From positions 50,362,418 to 50,426,417 of the forward strand of contig CM055268.1 of the NCBI GenBank assembly GCA_029237695.1: a stretch of 64,000 nucleotides of DNA, given 5' to 3'. Below, piece after piece: positions 44,935-56,260 of the stretch. The notes under the pieces are model-generated. The model had not been told where the DNA came from. It ran no database searches and was given only the letters and a program-made list of their open reading frames with translations. The translations under genes and the position numbers were made by a program. The first letter of the stretch is position 1, and each line of letters starts with the position of its first letter. The DNA is from Conchocele bisecta (lineage: Eukaryota > Mollusca > Bivalvia > Lucinida > Thyasiridae).

Positions 44935-46328
44935 ATGTATATAGTCAAGGGGCATAATTACAAGTAATTATGTCCATTGACTATTATGTCCCTTGTACGG
45001 GGCGCCAAGTGGGAAATGGCTCAATTTTGTCAACACAATTCATTTTTGTGCCGCAAAACTCAATTCTGTGTCACAAAATTCACTTTTGTGCCACAAAACT
45101 CAATTCTGTCACAAAATTCAATTCTGTGTCACAAAATTCAAAATTCAATTCTGTGTCACAAAATTCAATTCTGTGTAACAAAATTAAAATTCAATTCTTT
45201 GTCACAAAATACAATTCTGTGTAACAAAATTCAATTCTGTGTCACAAAATTCAATTCTGTGTCAAAAAATTCAATTTTGCACACGCATGTAAGAAGGACT
45301 ACCATTGGTCAGAAACTGGACTGGAGAAATGGGTCACGGTCGCCGATCAGCGATCCAAAATGGCGTCTGAAGAAGTAAAGTTTCAGAGAACGCTGGATAA
45401 AACACACTTGTTACTGCTTTGTAGCTTAGTGTTGCAAGGTATTCTTACTGTTTAAACGTATACACGGGGTGCTAGCAAGGTCCCACGATAAAATGGTCTC
45501 GTGTGGTGGTGCGGCGGAATAGTTGATGTATGTGCACGTTTCGGCTGGAGATTGTGGCGGTTTTGCGTTGCGGTTGTCCCGGTAATCACAATATAACCAA
45601 AATAACTGTCCCTAAAGAAGTATAATATTGATATATTGGGTTATATTTTCGCATTGAAATATTTAAACCTGCAAGTGTACTCCACCATCTAGTAAAATGG
45701 ACTGAGACCGATCTCAACCAATCAACGTAGAGATGACATAGACTATCAGTTACGCAAACTAATTTTTGTGGACAAAACTGACTTTTGTGGACAGAACAGA
45801 ATTCTGTCCCACAAAACTGAATTTTGTTCACAAAACTCAATTCTGTCTTACAAAATTGAATCCTTTATAACAAAAATGAATTTTGTATATCAGAACTTTA
45901 CATAATTGGATTTTGTGACTCTTAGTGTTACAAAACTCAATTTTGTCTGGACAAAATTGGTTTTTGTATCAGAATTTTACATAATTTGGATTTTGTGATT
46001 TTTAGTGTTACAAAACTCAATTTTGTCTGGACAAAATTGAGTTTTGTATCAGAATTTTACACAATTGGATTTTGTGATGTTTTGTGTTACAAAACTCAAT
46101 TTTGTCTGGACAAAATTGGTTTTTGTATCAGAATTTTACATAATTTGGATTTTGTGATTTTTAGTGTTACAAAACTCAATTTTGTCTGGACAAAATTGAT
46201 TTTTGTATCAGAATTTTACACAATTGGATTTTGTGATGTTTTGTGTTACAAAACTCAATTTTGTCTGGACAAAATTGGTTTTGTACACATAATTAACCTG
46301 TCCTGCATGGCGCCCCGTACCTTGACTA
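44935..46328. mobile_element. TIR element V filled with AATTnTGT tandem repeats
   Basis: TGTATATAGTCAAGGGGC at the left and GCGCCCCGTACCTTGACTATATACA-type sequence at the right (GCCCCGTACC, then TTGACTATATAC) make inverted ends. The left interior is a roughly 20-bp repeat of CAATTCTGTGTCACAAAA. The right interior is a longer unit of about 86-90 bp with TTGTCTGGACAAAATTG and GTATCAGAATTTTACA. About 450 bp between them is single-copy. The AGTCAAGG end resembles the right end of the Tc1-like relic at 50768-50785. Confidence 0.7.
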
Positions 46329-46437
46329 TATACATATATTGGCTAAATTTGGTTACCCTATCAGTGCAAATACAATGTGTGCTATTTATAGCCATGCAAC
46401 AGGAAATCTGAATGTACATCCCTTGTGACACCATACC

Positions 46438-46545
46438 TAACCCTTACTACGCTGTATTAAACTTTGTCGTCTGCTGGAAATGTTTTATTTTTAATATTTC
46501 TCTACAAAACAAGGTTTTGACAGCGCATGAGAATCGTCTCCATGA
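46438..46545 (+). mobile_element. Left half of a TTAA/E-type foldback
   Basis: CTAACCCTTACTACGCTG, TTGTCGTCTGCTGG and AGGTTTTGACAGCGCATGAG match E. The expected apex GAATCGTCTC is reached and the microsatellite starts there in place of the second arm. Confidence 0.6.
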
Positions 46546-47150
<605 letters not shown>

Positions 47151-47154
<4 letters not shown>

Positions 47155-48032
47155 GAGTCGTCGAGGCGCAAGCTGCAGACGCGCTGCGGTTACAGCTGAC
47201 GCATCTCTCTCTCGCATTATTGTTGACATCCGGCGGCTAGGACAGATAAACAAAATGGATTCAACCAATCAGCATATAATAGGTGTGGCTTCATTGAATT
47301 CAGAATACACCTGTCCCAAGATCCGCTTCCCTATTTACCTGCTGTAAAATCATCGGATAAGTTGTTTGCTATGTAGGAATCAGAGTTCATTGTTTCAACA
47401 TTTAGGTATGTCTTAAATATACTCGAAGAACATTTAATTTGTATTGCCTGGTGCATATATTGCCATAGTATTGCATTATTTGTATAGTGGAAATCAATAA
47501 TTGTGAGGTCAGGTGCGATAACCGCGGTTTCTCAAAATAACAATAAAAAATAATATTTATTCATCAGACGTGGCTATTTAGTCATCCAATGCATTGTCGG
47601 GTGTAAAATAATGATACATAATTGGTTATCGACAGCAGTCGTAATTAACTTGATACACATTACATAATTGATTTATATAATTAAAACGGATCACCATTTC
47701 CCAATATGTACATTCACTGGCGGTCACTACTGTCCAAACGGTATTGAACTATTAGCTAATATTGTGTAAAAACGAAGGCTTCCTATGTTAAAAACGTGTG
47801 GAATAGTTACATAATTAGTTACCCGTGTAATTTCTGTAAAAACACATTTTGAATAGGTACCCCCGCGACACACTGCAACCCGTGTCACTTACCCTCGACT
47901 CTCTTCGCGGGAACTGTCTCAGTTATATAAATGCTTGATATTCCCGGTGCTACATGTCAAATCCCTCAGTATAATGTATCCGGAATTTATTCGGAACCAC
48001 CGAATGAAGTTAGCACCGAAAGAAGTTAGAAC
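47151..48032. other. Intron sequence, nothing recognised
   Basis: Unique AT-rich sequence between microsatellite and minisatellite. No exon with both splice sites. Confidence 0.4.
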
Positions 48033-49650
48033 CAAATGACGGGACCACATTACCAAATGACGGGACCACATTACCAAGTGGCGGGACCACATTACCGAAT
48101 GAAGGGACCACATTACCAAATGACGGCACCACATTACCAAGTGTCGGGACCACATTACCAAGTGACGGGACCACATTACCAAGAGACCGGACCACATTAC
48201 CAAGTGAGGGGACCACATTACCAAATGACGAGACCACATTACCAAGTGACGGGACCTCATTACCAAGTGACGGGACCACATTACCAAAAAGATGGGACCT
48301 CATTACCAAGTGACGGGACCACATTACCAAGTGACGGAACCACATTACCAAATGACGGGACCACATTACCAAGTGACGGGACCACAATACCAAATGACGG
48401 AACCTCATTACCAAGTGACGGGACCACAATACCAAATGGCGGGACCACATTACCAAATGACTTGATCACATTACCAAATGACGGGACCACATTACCAAAT
48501 GACGAGACCACATTACCAAATGACGGGACCACATTACCAAGTGACGGGACCACATTACCAAATGACGAGACCACATTACCAAGTGACGGGACCTCATTAT
48601 CAAGTGACGGGACCACCTTACCAAAAAGACGGGACCACATTACCAAGAGACGGGACCTCATTACCAAGTGATGTAACCACATTACCAAGTAACGGGACCA
48701 CACTACCAAATGACGGGACCACATTACCAAGTGACGGGACCTCATTACCAAGTGACGGGACCACATTACCAAAAAGACGGAACCACATTACCAAGAGACG
48801 GGACCTCATTACCAAGTGACGGGACCACATTACCAAGTGACGGGACCGCATTACCAAATGATGGGACCACATTACCAAGTGACGGGACCATATTGCCAAA
48901 TGACGGAACCTCATTACCAACTGACGGGACCACAATACCAAATTGTGGGACCACATTACCAAATGACTTGATCACATTACCAAATGACGGGACTACATTA
49001 CCAAATGACGGGACCACAATACCAAATGGCGGGACCACATTACCAAATGACTTGATCACATTACCAAATGACGGGACCACATTACCAAATGACGGGACCA
49101 CATTACCAAGTGACGAGACCTCATTACCAAGTGAGAGGACCACATTACCAAGTGACGGGACCTCATTACCAAATGACAGTACCTCATTACCAAGTGACGG
49201 GACCACATTACCAAATGACACTACCAAGTGACGGAACCTCATTACCAAGTGACGGGACCACAATACCAAGTGACGGGACCACAATACCAAATGACGGGAC
49301 CACACTACCAAATGGCGGGACCACTTTACCAAATGACTTGATCACATTACCAAATCAAGGGACCTCATTACCAAATGACGGGACCCCGTTTTCCAAGTGA
49401 CGGACGGGACCACATTACTAAATGACATTACCAAATGACGGAACCTCATTACCAAGTGACGGGACCACAATACCAAGTGACGGGACCACAATACCAAGTG
49501 ACGGGACCACAATACCTAATGACGGGACCACAATACCAAATGGCGGGATCATATTACCAAATGACTTGATCACATTACCAAATGGCGGGACCACATTACC
49601 AAATGGCGGGACCACATTACCGAACGACAGGACCACATTACCTGATGTAA
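48033..49650 (+). repeat. 21-bp minisatellite, about 75 units, with higher-order structure
   Basis: The unit is GGGACCACATTACCAAnTGAC. Variants (CCTCATTACC, CCACAATACC, AAGTGAC/AAATGAC) recur in runs, and CTTGATCACATTACCAAATG marks a larger period near 48468, 48966, 49046, 49336 and 49564. The unit is 7 codons long, so long frames persist on both strands with a heptapeptide period (for example VVPSFGN on minus). This is a repeat effect, not evidence of a gene. Confidence 0.95.
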
Positions 49651-49699
49651 GCCTACATAAAACAGTCATGGCGTTCCATAGGTAACACTGTGTTTCATT

Positions 49700-50790
49700 A
49701 ATTGCATTCAAACAAAAGGAATTGAATAGTGAAGTTATAAAAGTAATCATAACTTCTTATGAGTCTGGCCAAAATAATAATTGGCAAGAGCTTTTAATAT
49801 ACCACGGTCCACCATTAAAAGTATCGTAACGACATATAAAAAAAGTTTGAAACTGTAGAAAATAGACACCGAAGAGGCAGGAAGAAACTGTTTACAGACA
49901 GGGATAACAATCAACTTTCATCCGTTGTGAAACAGAACAGAAGGCGATCACTTCAGGATATTACCAGCATAAGGGTAGGACCATACTTTCTGTAGTACAA
50001 ACTCTGCAGGTATAAGCACCGTGTTGCCAAGAAATTGGTAGTGGTAACAAGAACAAACGTGTGCTGTGGGCTAAAGAAAGAAGGACATTGCCAGTTTATG
50101 AACACTGGAGCAATACAAGTGGATATTTAGTGATGATAATCAAATTGTAATTGGTGCAAATAACCGCGTGCTTATCTGGAGTAAGGGCTCCGACGGAAGT
50201 CAACAATGCCCAGCTTGTATGCGAACCTCCCAGGGGTGAGTCAGTTTGGTGGTGTGGTGATGTATGTGGTATGAAGGTGTCGGAATATTAACACATGCAG
50301 AAAGTAGCATAACTGCTACTAAATACATTGAAATTCTTGACGACAATTTGTGGCCAGTTGTTGCACTCCATTTCCATGGTAACGACACAGGGCCCATGCA
50401 GTGAAAGCATATACAGAAACAAACAATATAATCAACACAATGTGGCCAGCATGTCCCCAGACATAAATCCTAAAGAGAATATTTGGTTGCAACTAAAAAG
50501 AGACGTAGAACCTTTTGCAGAAAATATTCACACTAAATCCGAACTCATTTGTGATGTGCGACGTGTCTAGGAAAACATCCAACAATACTATGTTAGAAAA
50601 CTATACCAGTCCAGTCGAGCACGTCTTTCAGAAGTAGTTAGAATGAAAGGCAATAATGACCAAATATTAATGTAAGATTTCAATCTGTTAAAAAAATAAT
50701 GACCACGTATGTAGTGTAGCAGTTTCATTTTCACAAGTGTTGTCCACCGTTTTGAAAGTGGTGAATAATTATGTCCCTTGACTGTATAAT
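49700..50790 (+). pseudogene. Tc1/mariner-like transposase remnant
   Basis: The intact enzyme would cut and paste DNA at TA sites. Recognisable pieces, spread over frames: ESGQNNNWQELLIYHGPP (helix-turn-helix side), then KKLFTDRDNNQLSSVVKQNR followed by SLQDIT, then TTICGQLLH or the alternative frame DDNLWPVVA, and MSPDINPKENIWLQLKRDVE carrying the last acidic residue of the catalytic triad. Multiple frame changes and a deletion between the second aspartate region and SPDIN leave it inactive. The right end TAATTATGTCCCTTGACTGTA at about 50768 fits a TA-flanked terminal repeat. The left terminal repeat was not found, as the minisatellite lies there. Confidence 0.75.
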
Positions 50791-50844
50791 GGCAATGTTG
50801 GCTTTCTTTTGTTGGAAGTAGCAGAGCACTCCGAGCACGACGTA

Positions 50845-51115
50845 ACTATGTGCGAAGAAGTCTGATCACAAGGCCAGTGACATTAATACCACACGTGAGA
50901 AGCCTGAGCCAAAAAGCATTCCAAATGCCAATGCCTGCGGGTATGTTTAGCAAAATGAACTGCCACATCCATAAATGAGTTACATAACTCTATATTCACC
51001 AGTAATAGGGCCACTCCAAAGATCAACAGTCTACCACCAATCGAGTCCGCTATTTGGCTGAACGCACATACAACACGTCGGAAAGCATAGGATAAGTTGA
51101 CACCACATGATATGA
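50845..51115 (-). repeat. Diverged repeat, partner of 43990-44390
   Basis: The minus strand aligns with the + strand of 43990-44390, as listed there. The frame 50883-51158 (-) keeps GGRLLIFGVALLLVNIELC, a hydrophobic stretch, but no family was recognised. Confidence 0.55.
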
Positions 51116-51305
51116 ATGTTTCAGTCATTGGACGGGATATGGATGATGATATAGCCACTCCATGTATTGGCGTGTCTCAAGCGGCACCGTTGCAACTTAT
51201 GGGAATTGTAGCATGTGTAACAAATGCCTGTTCAAGACAAACATGTTCATGTCACGAGTCAGCAGTGTCTTGCTAAAATATCTACATGTGTGTGTCACTT
51301 GAAAA
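51116..51305. other. Nothing recognised
   Basis: Intron sequence without supported feature. Confidence 0.35.
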
Positions 51306-51534
51306 TTTTAGCAAACCACACACAACGTCAGATGAAACTGACAAGGATGACGAAGATGAAGACAGAAGTCCAGAATACGACAACGAAATGAAGACAGACG
51401 TCCAGAATACGACACGAGTGACGAAGATGACGACAGAAGTCCAGAATACGACATGAGTGTCGTATTCTGGACTTCTGTCTTCATCTTCGTCATCCGTGTC
51501 AGTTTCAGCTGACGTTGTGTGTGGTTTGCTAAAA
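51306..51534. repeat. Inverted repeat with GA-rich arms
   Basis: TTTTAGCAAACCACACACAA to AAGTCCAGAATACGACA is mirrored from TGTCGTATTCTGGACTTCTG to TTGTGTGTGGTTTGCTAAAA. Between them GACAGAnGTCCAGAATACGA occurs as extra direct copies. Confidence 0.8.
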
Positions 51535-52724
51535 TATTCTATGATAACAATGTTCTTTCTAGATTTTAACTTTTTTTCTGTCTAATAGACGGCATGGCAT
51601 CTTATATTATGCAATGCTACTACATATACATATGTGCTTTTAGAAATGATACGTAGTAAAAATAATCTAAAAATATTGTTTTATTGCGAAACATGTACTA
51701 AATTTAGGCACTTTATTATTTTATGAGAAGCTAAATGATATTAATAACTCGGCACACCGTTCTGCCTGCTTATTTAAGGACCCGTTTACGTTTACGATTC
51801 AAGTATATTTGAATCAAATGATAATCAGGTATAGAACGTGTCCTTAAATAATGGTGTGAACATTCCGCAAAATATTTAGTGCTTTCTCCAACAGCAACTA
51901 ATTGTCTTCCGACAATAATTTGTCCGACAATTTGCCGCCATCTTGTATTTATATGAGAAACCAAATTAATTTTATTTTCAAACTGTTCATAATCTATCTC
52001 AGATCAATATTATGAAACTTGGCCAAAAACATTCAACATTTTCCCCACAATTATAAACATACAGCAATCAATCTTGGATTTTTGAAAATCTGTCAATGAT
52101 AACAAAGTGGCAAACGGCGGATTTCGAATAAGTAGACTGTTATTGACAAAAAAAAGAACGATAAAAAACGTCGTTAGTACTTTGCTGCAACGATCACTCC
52201 ACATTCGTCTCGACAAATTGGTTGAGCCTGAGCATATGCTCAACCAATCAACGTACATGGTTTCGGTGAGAATCGAGTAGATGAATGGAATGTTTTAGCT
52301 GTTTGGCCGATATCGGAGAGAACACAGCCGTTAGTATGACTATCTCTGTTACAGACGCTATTAGCAAATCCAGGTCTGCTGAAGACGTATTTTGAGCTCG
52401 GCAATTTTCGTGCTCCTATTTATTCTTACTTTTCTTTACAAAACGTCATAATTTCTTTGCCGACTGTCATAAACATGCGGAATATCGTTCAGGGTACATA
52501 AATACGATCAAGATTGGTGTGATATAGCAGCGAGGCAAAATATTGTTATTATAAAATGTGCAAAAATAACCACTTTTGACGGGTTTGTGTGGTCATGTTC
52601 AAATGGACATAAAAACATTTCCTCAATGATGCCAGCGTGCGTTGGATTCTGATTCAGGACACATTGAATTATCAAAATCCGTCAAAATACGTTAGTAGCA
52701 CCTCAAGTTTAAGTTATTTTTTAG
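51535..52724. other. Intron sequence with small hairpins
   Basis: AAGGACCCGTTTACG-TTTACGATTCAA and TTGAATCAAATGATAATC...GTGTCCTT form a hairpin at 51776-51848 related to 8050-8105. TTGGTTGAGCCTGAGCATAT...CTCAACCAA (52216-52246) is another. GCCGCCATCTTG lies at 51941. No exon. Confidence 0.4.
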
Positions 52725-52993
52725 AGGTCCAACGTCCAGCATGCGCGTCTTACGAATATACCTGCGACAACCGCCGCTGTATATCGAAGAAGCAGACGTG
52801 TAACCATGAGAACCCGTGTGGCGATAACTCCGACTGTAAATATAGCGGGCTCTCCAAGGGGCAGATCACCGGCATTGTCATCGGGGTAACGGCCTTCGTC
52901 GCCATTGTCGCCTTCCTGTATTTCGCTCTACCGAAGATAGTAAAGGCAAGAGTAGAGCGACGAGACGACAGGCGCATGGAGGAATTTCACCAG
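52725..52993 (+). CDS. Receptor gene exon: LDL-receptor class A domain and membrane segment
   Basis: The exon lies between TTATTTTTTAG (AG 52723-52724) and CAG-GTCAGT (donor 52994). It is phase 1 at the start and phase 0 at the end. It encodes one LDLa repeat with all six cysteines (spacing 6-4-6-5-5) and the acidic GDNSDC calcium-site end. A short linker follows, then a roughly 22-residue hydrophobic segment ITGIVIGVTAFVAIVAF-LYFAL and a basic stop-transfer KARVERRDDRR. The N-terminal side is therefore outside the cell. The phase-1 start accepts the donor of exon 41316-41462 with no frame change. One LDLa directly before the membrane is the arrangement of NETO1/2 and LDLRAD4 (family knowledge). 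GC content and codon use stand out from the AT-rich surroundings. Confidence 0.85.
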
Positions 52994-53022
52994 GTCAGTG
53001 ACGTTATCAATATGTGGTAGCT

Positions 53023-53125
53023 TAGATAATCTCAGCTACATGTATACGGATGACCTTTACTATTTCATCTGTCTTGTAAAATATCTGTATCTGTACAGCT
53101 GAGACCCGGCCATTATAAAATATGG
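53023..53125 (+). repeat. Dispersed repeat shared with 4196-4290
   Basis: AGATAATCTCAGCTAC, TTTACTATTTCATCTGTCTT, ATCTGTATCTG and CCGGCCATTATAAAATAT repeat the order at 4196-4290. Located in the intron just after the LDLa exon. Confidence 0.65.
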
Positions 53126-53175
53126 TCACAATAACAGCCCATTCTGTCCCCGCGTTTTGCGAATACAACGGGATG

Positions 53176-53355
53176 ATAAGGACTAAAATGTTCGTAAATG
53201 CAAATTTAGAATAGTAAATTTAAATTGATGGATTTACATAGTATAGGCTCCAATAATTGTTTACAAGAACACATTGTTAATGTGAAATGTATAGACTAGC
53301 ATAATTTTTACTTACGAACATTTTAGTCGTACGAAATTTAGTGAAACGGCCCCTG
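53176..53355. mobile_element. Foldback MITE A copy 7, left end lost
   Basis: AAGGACTAAAATGTTCGTAA to GTACGAAATTTAGTGAAACG and GCCCC. It lies 45 bp before the next exon. Confidence 0.75.
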
Positions 53356-53400
53356 GTACAACCTTATGTACTGAGCTACATTTATGTATTTATATCGCAG

Positions 53401-53478
53401 AGACAGAGGGAACTAGACACAGCTTTCCCAAATTTAACCGGTGGCGGCGGGCACATGGCGGCTACAAATAACACCCGG
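53401..53478 (+). CDS. Receptor gene exon: cytoplasmic juxtamembrane piece
   Basis: A TTTATATCGCAG acceptor and a CCGG-GTAAGT donor bound a 78-nt, phase 0-0 exon. It encodes 26 residues starting RQRELDTAFPNLTGGGGHM. No domain is visible. It continues the frame of 52725-52993 without a stop and connects in phase to 54216. Being a symmetric phase-0 exon, it could be skipped in alternative splicing without shifting the frame. Confidence 0.7.
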
Positions 53479-53494
53479 GTAAGTGTCGAGCAAA

Positions 53495-53570
53495 ATTGAA
53501 TGGGTCAGTGGAAGAAGGGGCTGACTCCATGAGGGAGTTAGCCCCCTTCGTCCACTGACTCCTTCAATTG
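53495..53570. repeat. Intronic hairpin, about 33-bp arms
   Basis: ATTGAATGGGTCAGTGGA, then AGAAGGGGCTGACTCC, is mirrored by GGAGTTAGCCCCCTTCG and TCCACTGACTCCTTCAAT. It starts 16 bases after a splice donor. Confidence 0.8.
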
Positions 53571-53613
53571 ATACATGCCATTTTAGTACATGTGTTGTTT
53601 TATAAACGTGCAT

Positions 53614-53716
53614 ATGAGCGGAGGGACAATTACAACAGTTCCTATGTTGGCTATTGTTGTTGTTTTACTGTATGTGTCAAGCGTCAATGCTATCGCATCT
53701 CAAATGCAAGGACAAT
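53614..53716 (+). CDS. Candidate first exon encoding a signal peptide
   Basis: ATG at 53614 starts 34 codons: MSGGTITTVP, a hydrophobic core MLAIVVVLLYVSSVNA with a good signal-peptidase site after VNA, then IASQMQGQ, ending phase 1 at a GTAAGT donor (53717). It sits inside an intron of the receptor gene on the same strand. It cannot join exon 54216 in frame, since that exon starts in phase 0. It could be the start of another secreted or membrane protein whose next phase-1 exon is not identified, or a chance frame. Phase 1 after a signal peptide is typical of CUB/LDLa-type genes (family knowledge). Confidence 0.4.
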
Positions 53717-54099
53717 GTAAGTACTAGCTTTGCTTTCTGCATCGGCATGTCTTGTATCGATTGATGTTCCATTTGTGTGACGGAATGTTTGCATCTACTA
53801 GTTCGGTATCAGTACTGGCCAAATATGCGGGTCATTAAAATCGTTTTTATCATATGCCAGAAATGGCACTTTCTGCGTAATGGGAGAGAGGTTGGACAAC
53901 TAGTAGGCGGCACAAATTTCCAGCCGGGAATCATTAAGAAAGTGTGAATATGGAAAATCATAGTGATCTTGTGAGATTCAGAAAGGCAATGCCACATAAC
54001 CACACCATAGTGAATACAGTAATATGCTTGCTCGTTAGGGTCATTTCGTATCTTAGTTTCTTTGTCGCGTAGAAATTAAAATTAAGAAACTTAAGAATG
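53717..54099. other. Intron sequence, nothing recognised
   Basis: No supported feature before the hairpin at 54100. Confidence 0.4.
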
Positions 54100-54176
54100 G
54101 TGTGTTTGTTTCTACACCACGTAGAGTCTAGAATAAGTCTCGACTCTACGAGGCGCAAAAACAAACAAACCTCTAA
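54100..54176. repeat. Intronic hairpin
   Basis: GTTTGTTTCTACACCACGTA and GAGTCTAG pair with CGACTCTACGAGGCGC and AAAAACAAACAAAC; an imperfect stem of about 32 bp. Confidence 0.65.
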
Positions 54177-54215
54177 ACAAGGTCTCATTTATTTATGATT
54201 AAATTCTATCTTTAG

Positions 54216-54743
54216 GTTGAGTCAACACGTTCAAATGGACACACATCGGACACACGTACCAGCAGCAACAGGTCGGATCTGGATGATATCGAACTTCAGG
54301 TGCGGCTTCCCGAAACGAGAACAAACAGAAGAAATGGTCCAGCGCAAAGATCAAATTTACCTCCAAGCTACGAAAGCCTCGATCAAATACCAAGTATACC
54401 TGGCGCTCAGACTATTCCAGGGTTACATGCAGCGGCCAAAAATACACGAAATGCGCAAGACACACGGTCATCCAATGGACGCGGAGTAGATATACCATCG
54501 TCTTATAACAGTCGTGAACATTTAATTGCTGACGATATACGACAGCCAATGTCCGATGGTGCAGGTAGTGGACGAAATACAGAGCATGGTGCTGCAGTGG
54601 ACGCGAGTTCTGGCGGGCAGGACGATGATACGGAACCATCACCGGTTACATCTGGGTACTTGGCACCACCACCCTCATACGCAACCGCCATTACTCATAG
54701 TGACGTGTATATGGTGACCTCACCCTCTGGTAGTGCTGTATAG
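54216..54743 (+). CDS. Receptor gene last exon: cytoplasmic tail with PPSY motifs
   Basis: An ATTCTATCTTTAG acceptor starts a phase-0 exon of 175 codons ending TAG at 54741-54743. The tail is Ser/Thr/Asn/Asp-rich and probably disordered. It carries two PPxY motifs, LPPSYESL (about 54357) and APPPSYATA (about 54664). PPxY motifs bind WW domains of NEDD4-family ubiquitin ligases, as shown for LDLRAD3, LDLRAD4 and PMEPA1 (family knowledge). That suggests ubiquitin-controlled trafficking. A third PSSYNS (about 54497) is only similar. No SMAD-interaction PPNR is seen. The C-terminus ends PSGSAV, which fits only loosely as a PDZ ligand. A foldback B starts about 60 bp after the stop, and no clear AATAAA lies before it. 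Confidence 0.8.
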   Translation, partial: VESTRSNGHTSDTRTSSNRSDLDDIELQVRLPETRTNRRNGPAQRSNLPPSYESLDQIPSIPGAQTIPGLHAAAKNTRNAQDTRSSNGRGVDIPSSYNSREHLIADDIRQPMSDGAGSGRNTEHGAAVDASSGGQDDDTEPSPVTSGYLAPPPSYATAITHSDVYMVTSPSGSAV

Positions 54744-54802
54744 AGCGATACATTTTTACGCGGCTTTTCATGGCCAAAGGGGGGACTATTTACTTGTGAT
54801 CT

Positions 54803-55107
54803 GTAGCCGATTTCATCAAAGTTGCAAAGTATACTTATCTAGCCAAGTATACTTTGAGGGAGAAATTTTCAATTTAAAGATAAATTTATTAATTTTTATT
54901 ATACTGAATTTATTACATTATCACAGCCATTTTGGCTGTGATAGTGTAATAAATTCAGTATAATAATTCTGCATACTTTTAATCATCAAATATATGCAGT
55001 CGTTACTTCTATATGAAAAAAAGCATTTTGGGAAAAATAAATGATTACTCCCTCAAAGTATACTTTGCTAGATAAGTATACTTTGTAAGTTTGATGAAAT
55101 AGGCTAC
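54803..55107. mobile_element. Foldback MITE B copy 6
   Basis: GTAGCCGATTTCATCAAAGT and TTTGATGAAATAGGCTAC with an ACATTATCACAGCC-ATTTTGG-CTGTGATA centre. It lies in the presumed 3' UTR or just after the receptor gene. Confidence 0.9.
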
Positions 55108-55110
55108 ATG

Positions 55111-55323
55111 GTGACGTTTCACTAAAATGTTCGTAAGTGCAAAAGCATGATAGTCTGTAAATATCACATTAACACTGTTTTCTTGTAAACAATTATTGGC
55201 GTTACATTTATTGATCATAGCATATGCTCAATAAATGTATATCCATCAATTGAAATTTCGAGATGATCCTAAATTTGCACTTAATAACATTTTAGTCGTA
55301 CGAAGCTTAGTGAAACGGGCCCC
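55111..55323. mobile_element. Foldback MITE A copy 8
   Basis: GTGACGTTTCACTAAAATG start (shortened left arm); GAAGCTTAGTGAAACGGGCC end. Confidence 0.8.
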
Positions 55324-55394
55324 AGTTTAGACCAAGATTAGCATCTGCACCGTCTTCTACGCTGTTTGATGTGGAACGACAGTGTTAAGGCACT

Positions 55395-55623
55395 GGGGTC
55401 CGTTTCACTAAACTTCGTACGACTAAAATGTTCGTAAGTGCAAAATTATGATCGTCTGTAAATTTCACATTAACAATGTTTTCTTGCAAATAATTATTGG
55501 ATTTACATCTATTGAGCATAGGCTGCATAAATAAATGTAAATCCATAAATTGAAATTTACAGACGATCTTAAATTTGCACTTACGAACATTTTAGTCGTA
55601 GGCAGTTTAGTGAAACGGCCCCC
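55395..55623. mobile_element. Foldback MITE A copy 9
   Basis: GGGGTCCGTTTCACTAAAC and CAGTTTAGTGAAACGGCCCC. The central palindrome has lost part of one side. Confidence 0.85.
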
Positions 55624-55693
55624 TGGGTCTCTGATATGCCTACAAAGTGATGAAATACATATATAATAGGAAAATATTTAATTGTTGAATTAT

Positions 55694-56260
55694 ATAGAGG
55701 ATATTCCATCGTACATTTTGAATAGCGGCAAAGAAATACACGAGTGAAGCGAACAAGTTGTTTACGCGGAAGCCGGCGTACACGTGTACAAGCTATTCAC
55801 ACATGTCCGATGGAATATCCTATTTATTACACTTCCACGGCAGATATTTTTGCACACGTAGTCTATTTTTTAGATTGTAATCCGGCAATGAACTGTTCTG
55901 TGTGTATGGAATAGTTAAACAATGACGTCTGTCCCGCTTTTCGACGTCACGTGACGTCAAATGTGACGTCATGTAAACTGTTTGAAATCCAAATTACGCA
56001 GCTGTTTATATGAACTAGATATATTTGAGTGCATGTTTGGATATGTGTTCACTCACATTAACATTGTAGATTAGTCGAGATCCTCTCCAAGATTTCAAAT
56101 GTCTTTATTTTGACTGTAATAAAAAATTGAACATTTTGCATTGTAGCTCGTGGTTTCCAAGAATCTCTTCGCTGTGTATTATTTATAAGGAGTTGATTAT
56201 GGGTTTTCTCTCACAGCGAAACCCGTGTAAATAATTCGCAAGAGAAAGAGAGTAATAAAT
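55694..56260 (+). mobile_element. Bipartite element G copy 1
   Basis: The hairpin ATAGAGGATATTCCATCG to CGATGGAATATCCTA is followed by a tail of about 430 bp starting TTTATTACACTTC and ending AGTAATAAAT. The tail contains TGACGTCA-type words several times (GACGTCACGTGACGTC, GTGACGTCATG). Confidence 0.75.

Noticed and set aside
44970..45378. Frames rich in FCVTKFNSV
   Set aside because: Encoded by the 20-bp AATTnTGT repeat of element V in several frames.
47919..49750. Many overlapping frames of 110-211 codons with a heptapeptide period
   Set aside because: The 21-bp repeat unit is a multiple of three, so frames persist by arithmetic on both strands.
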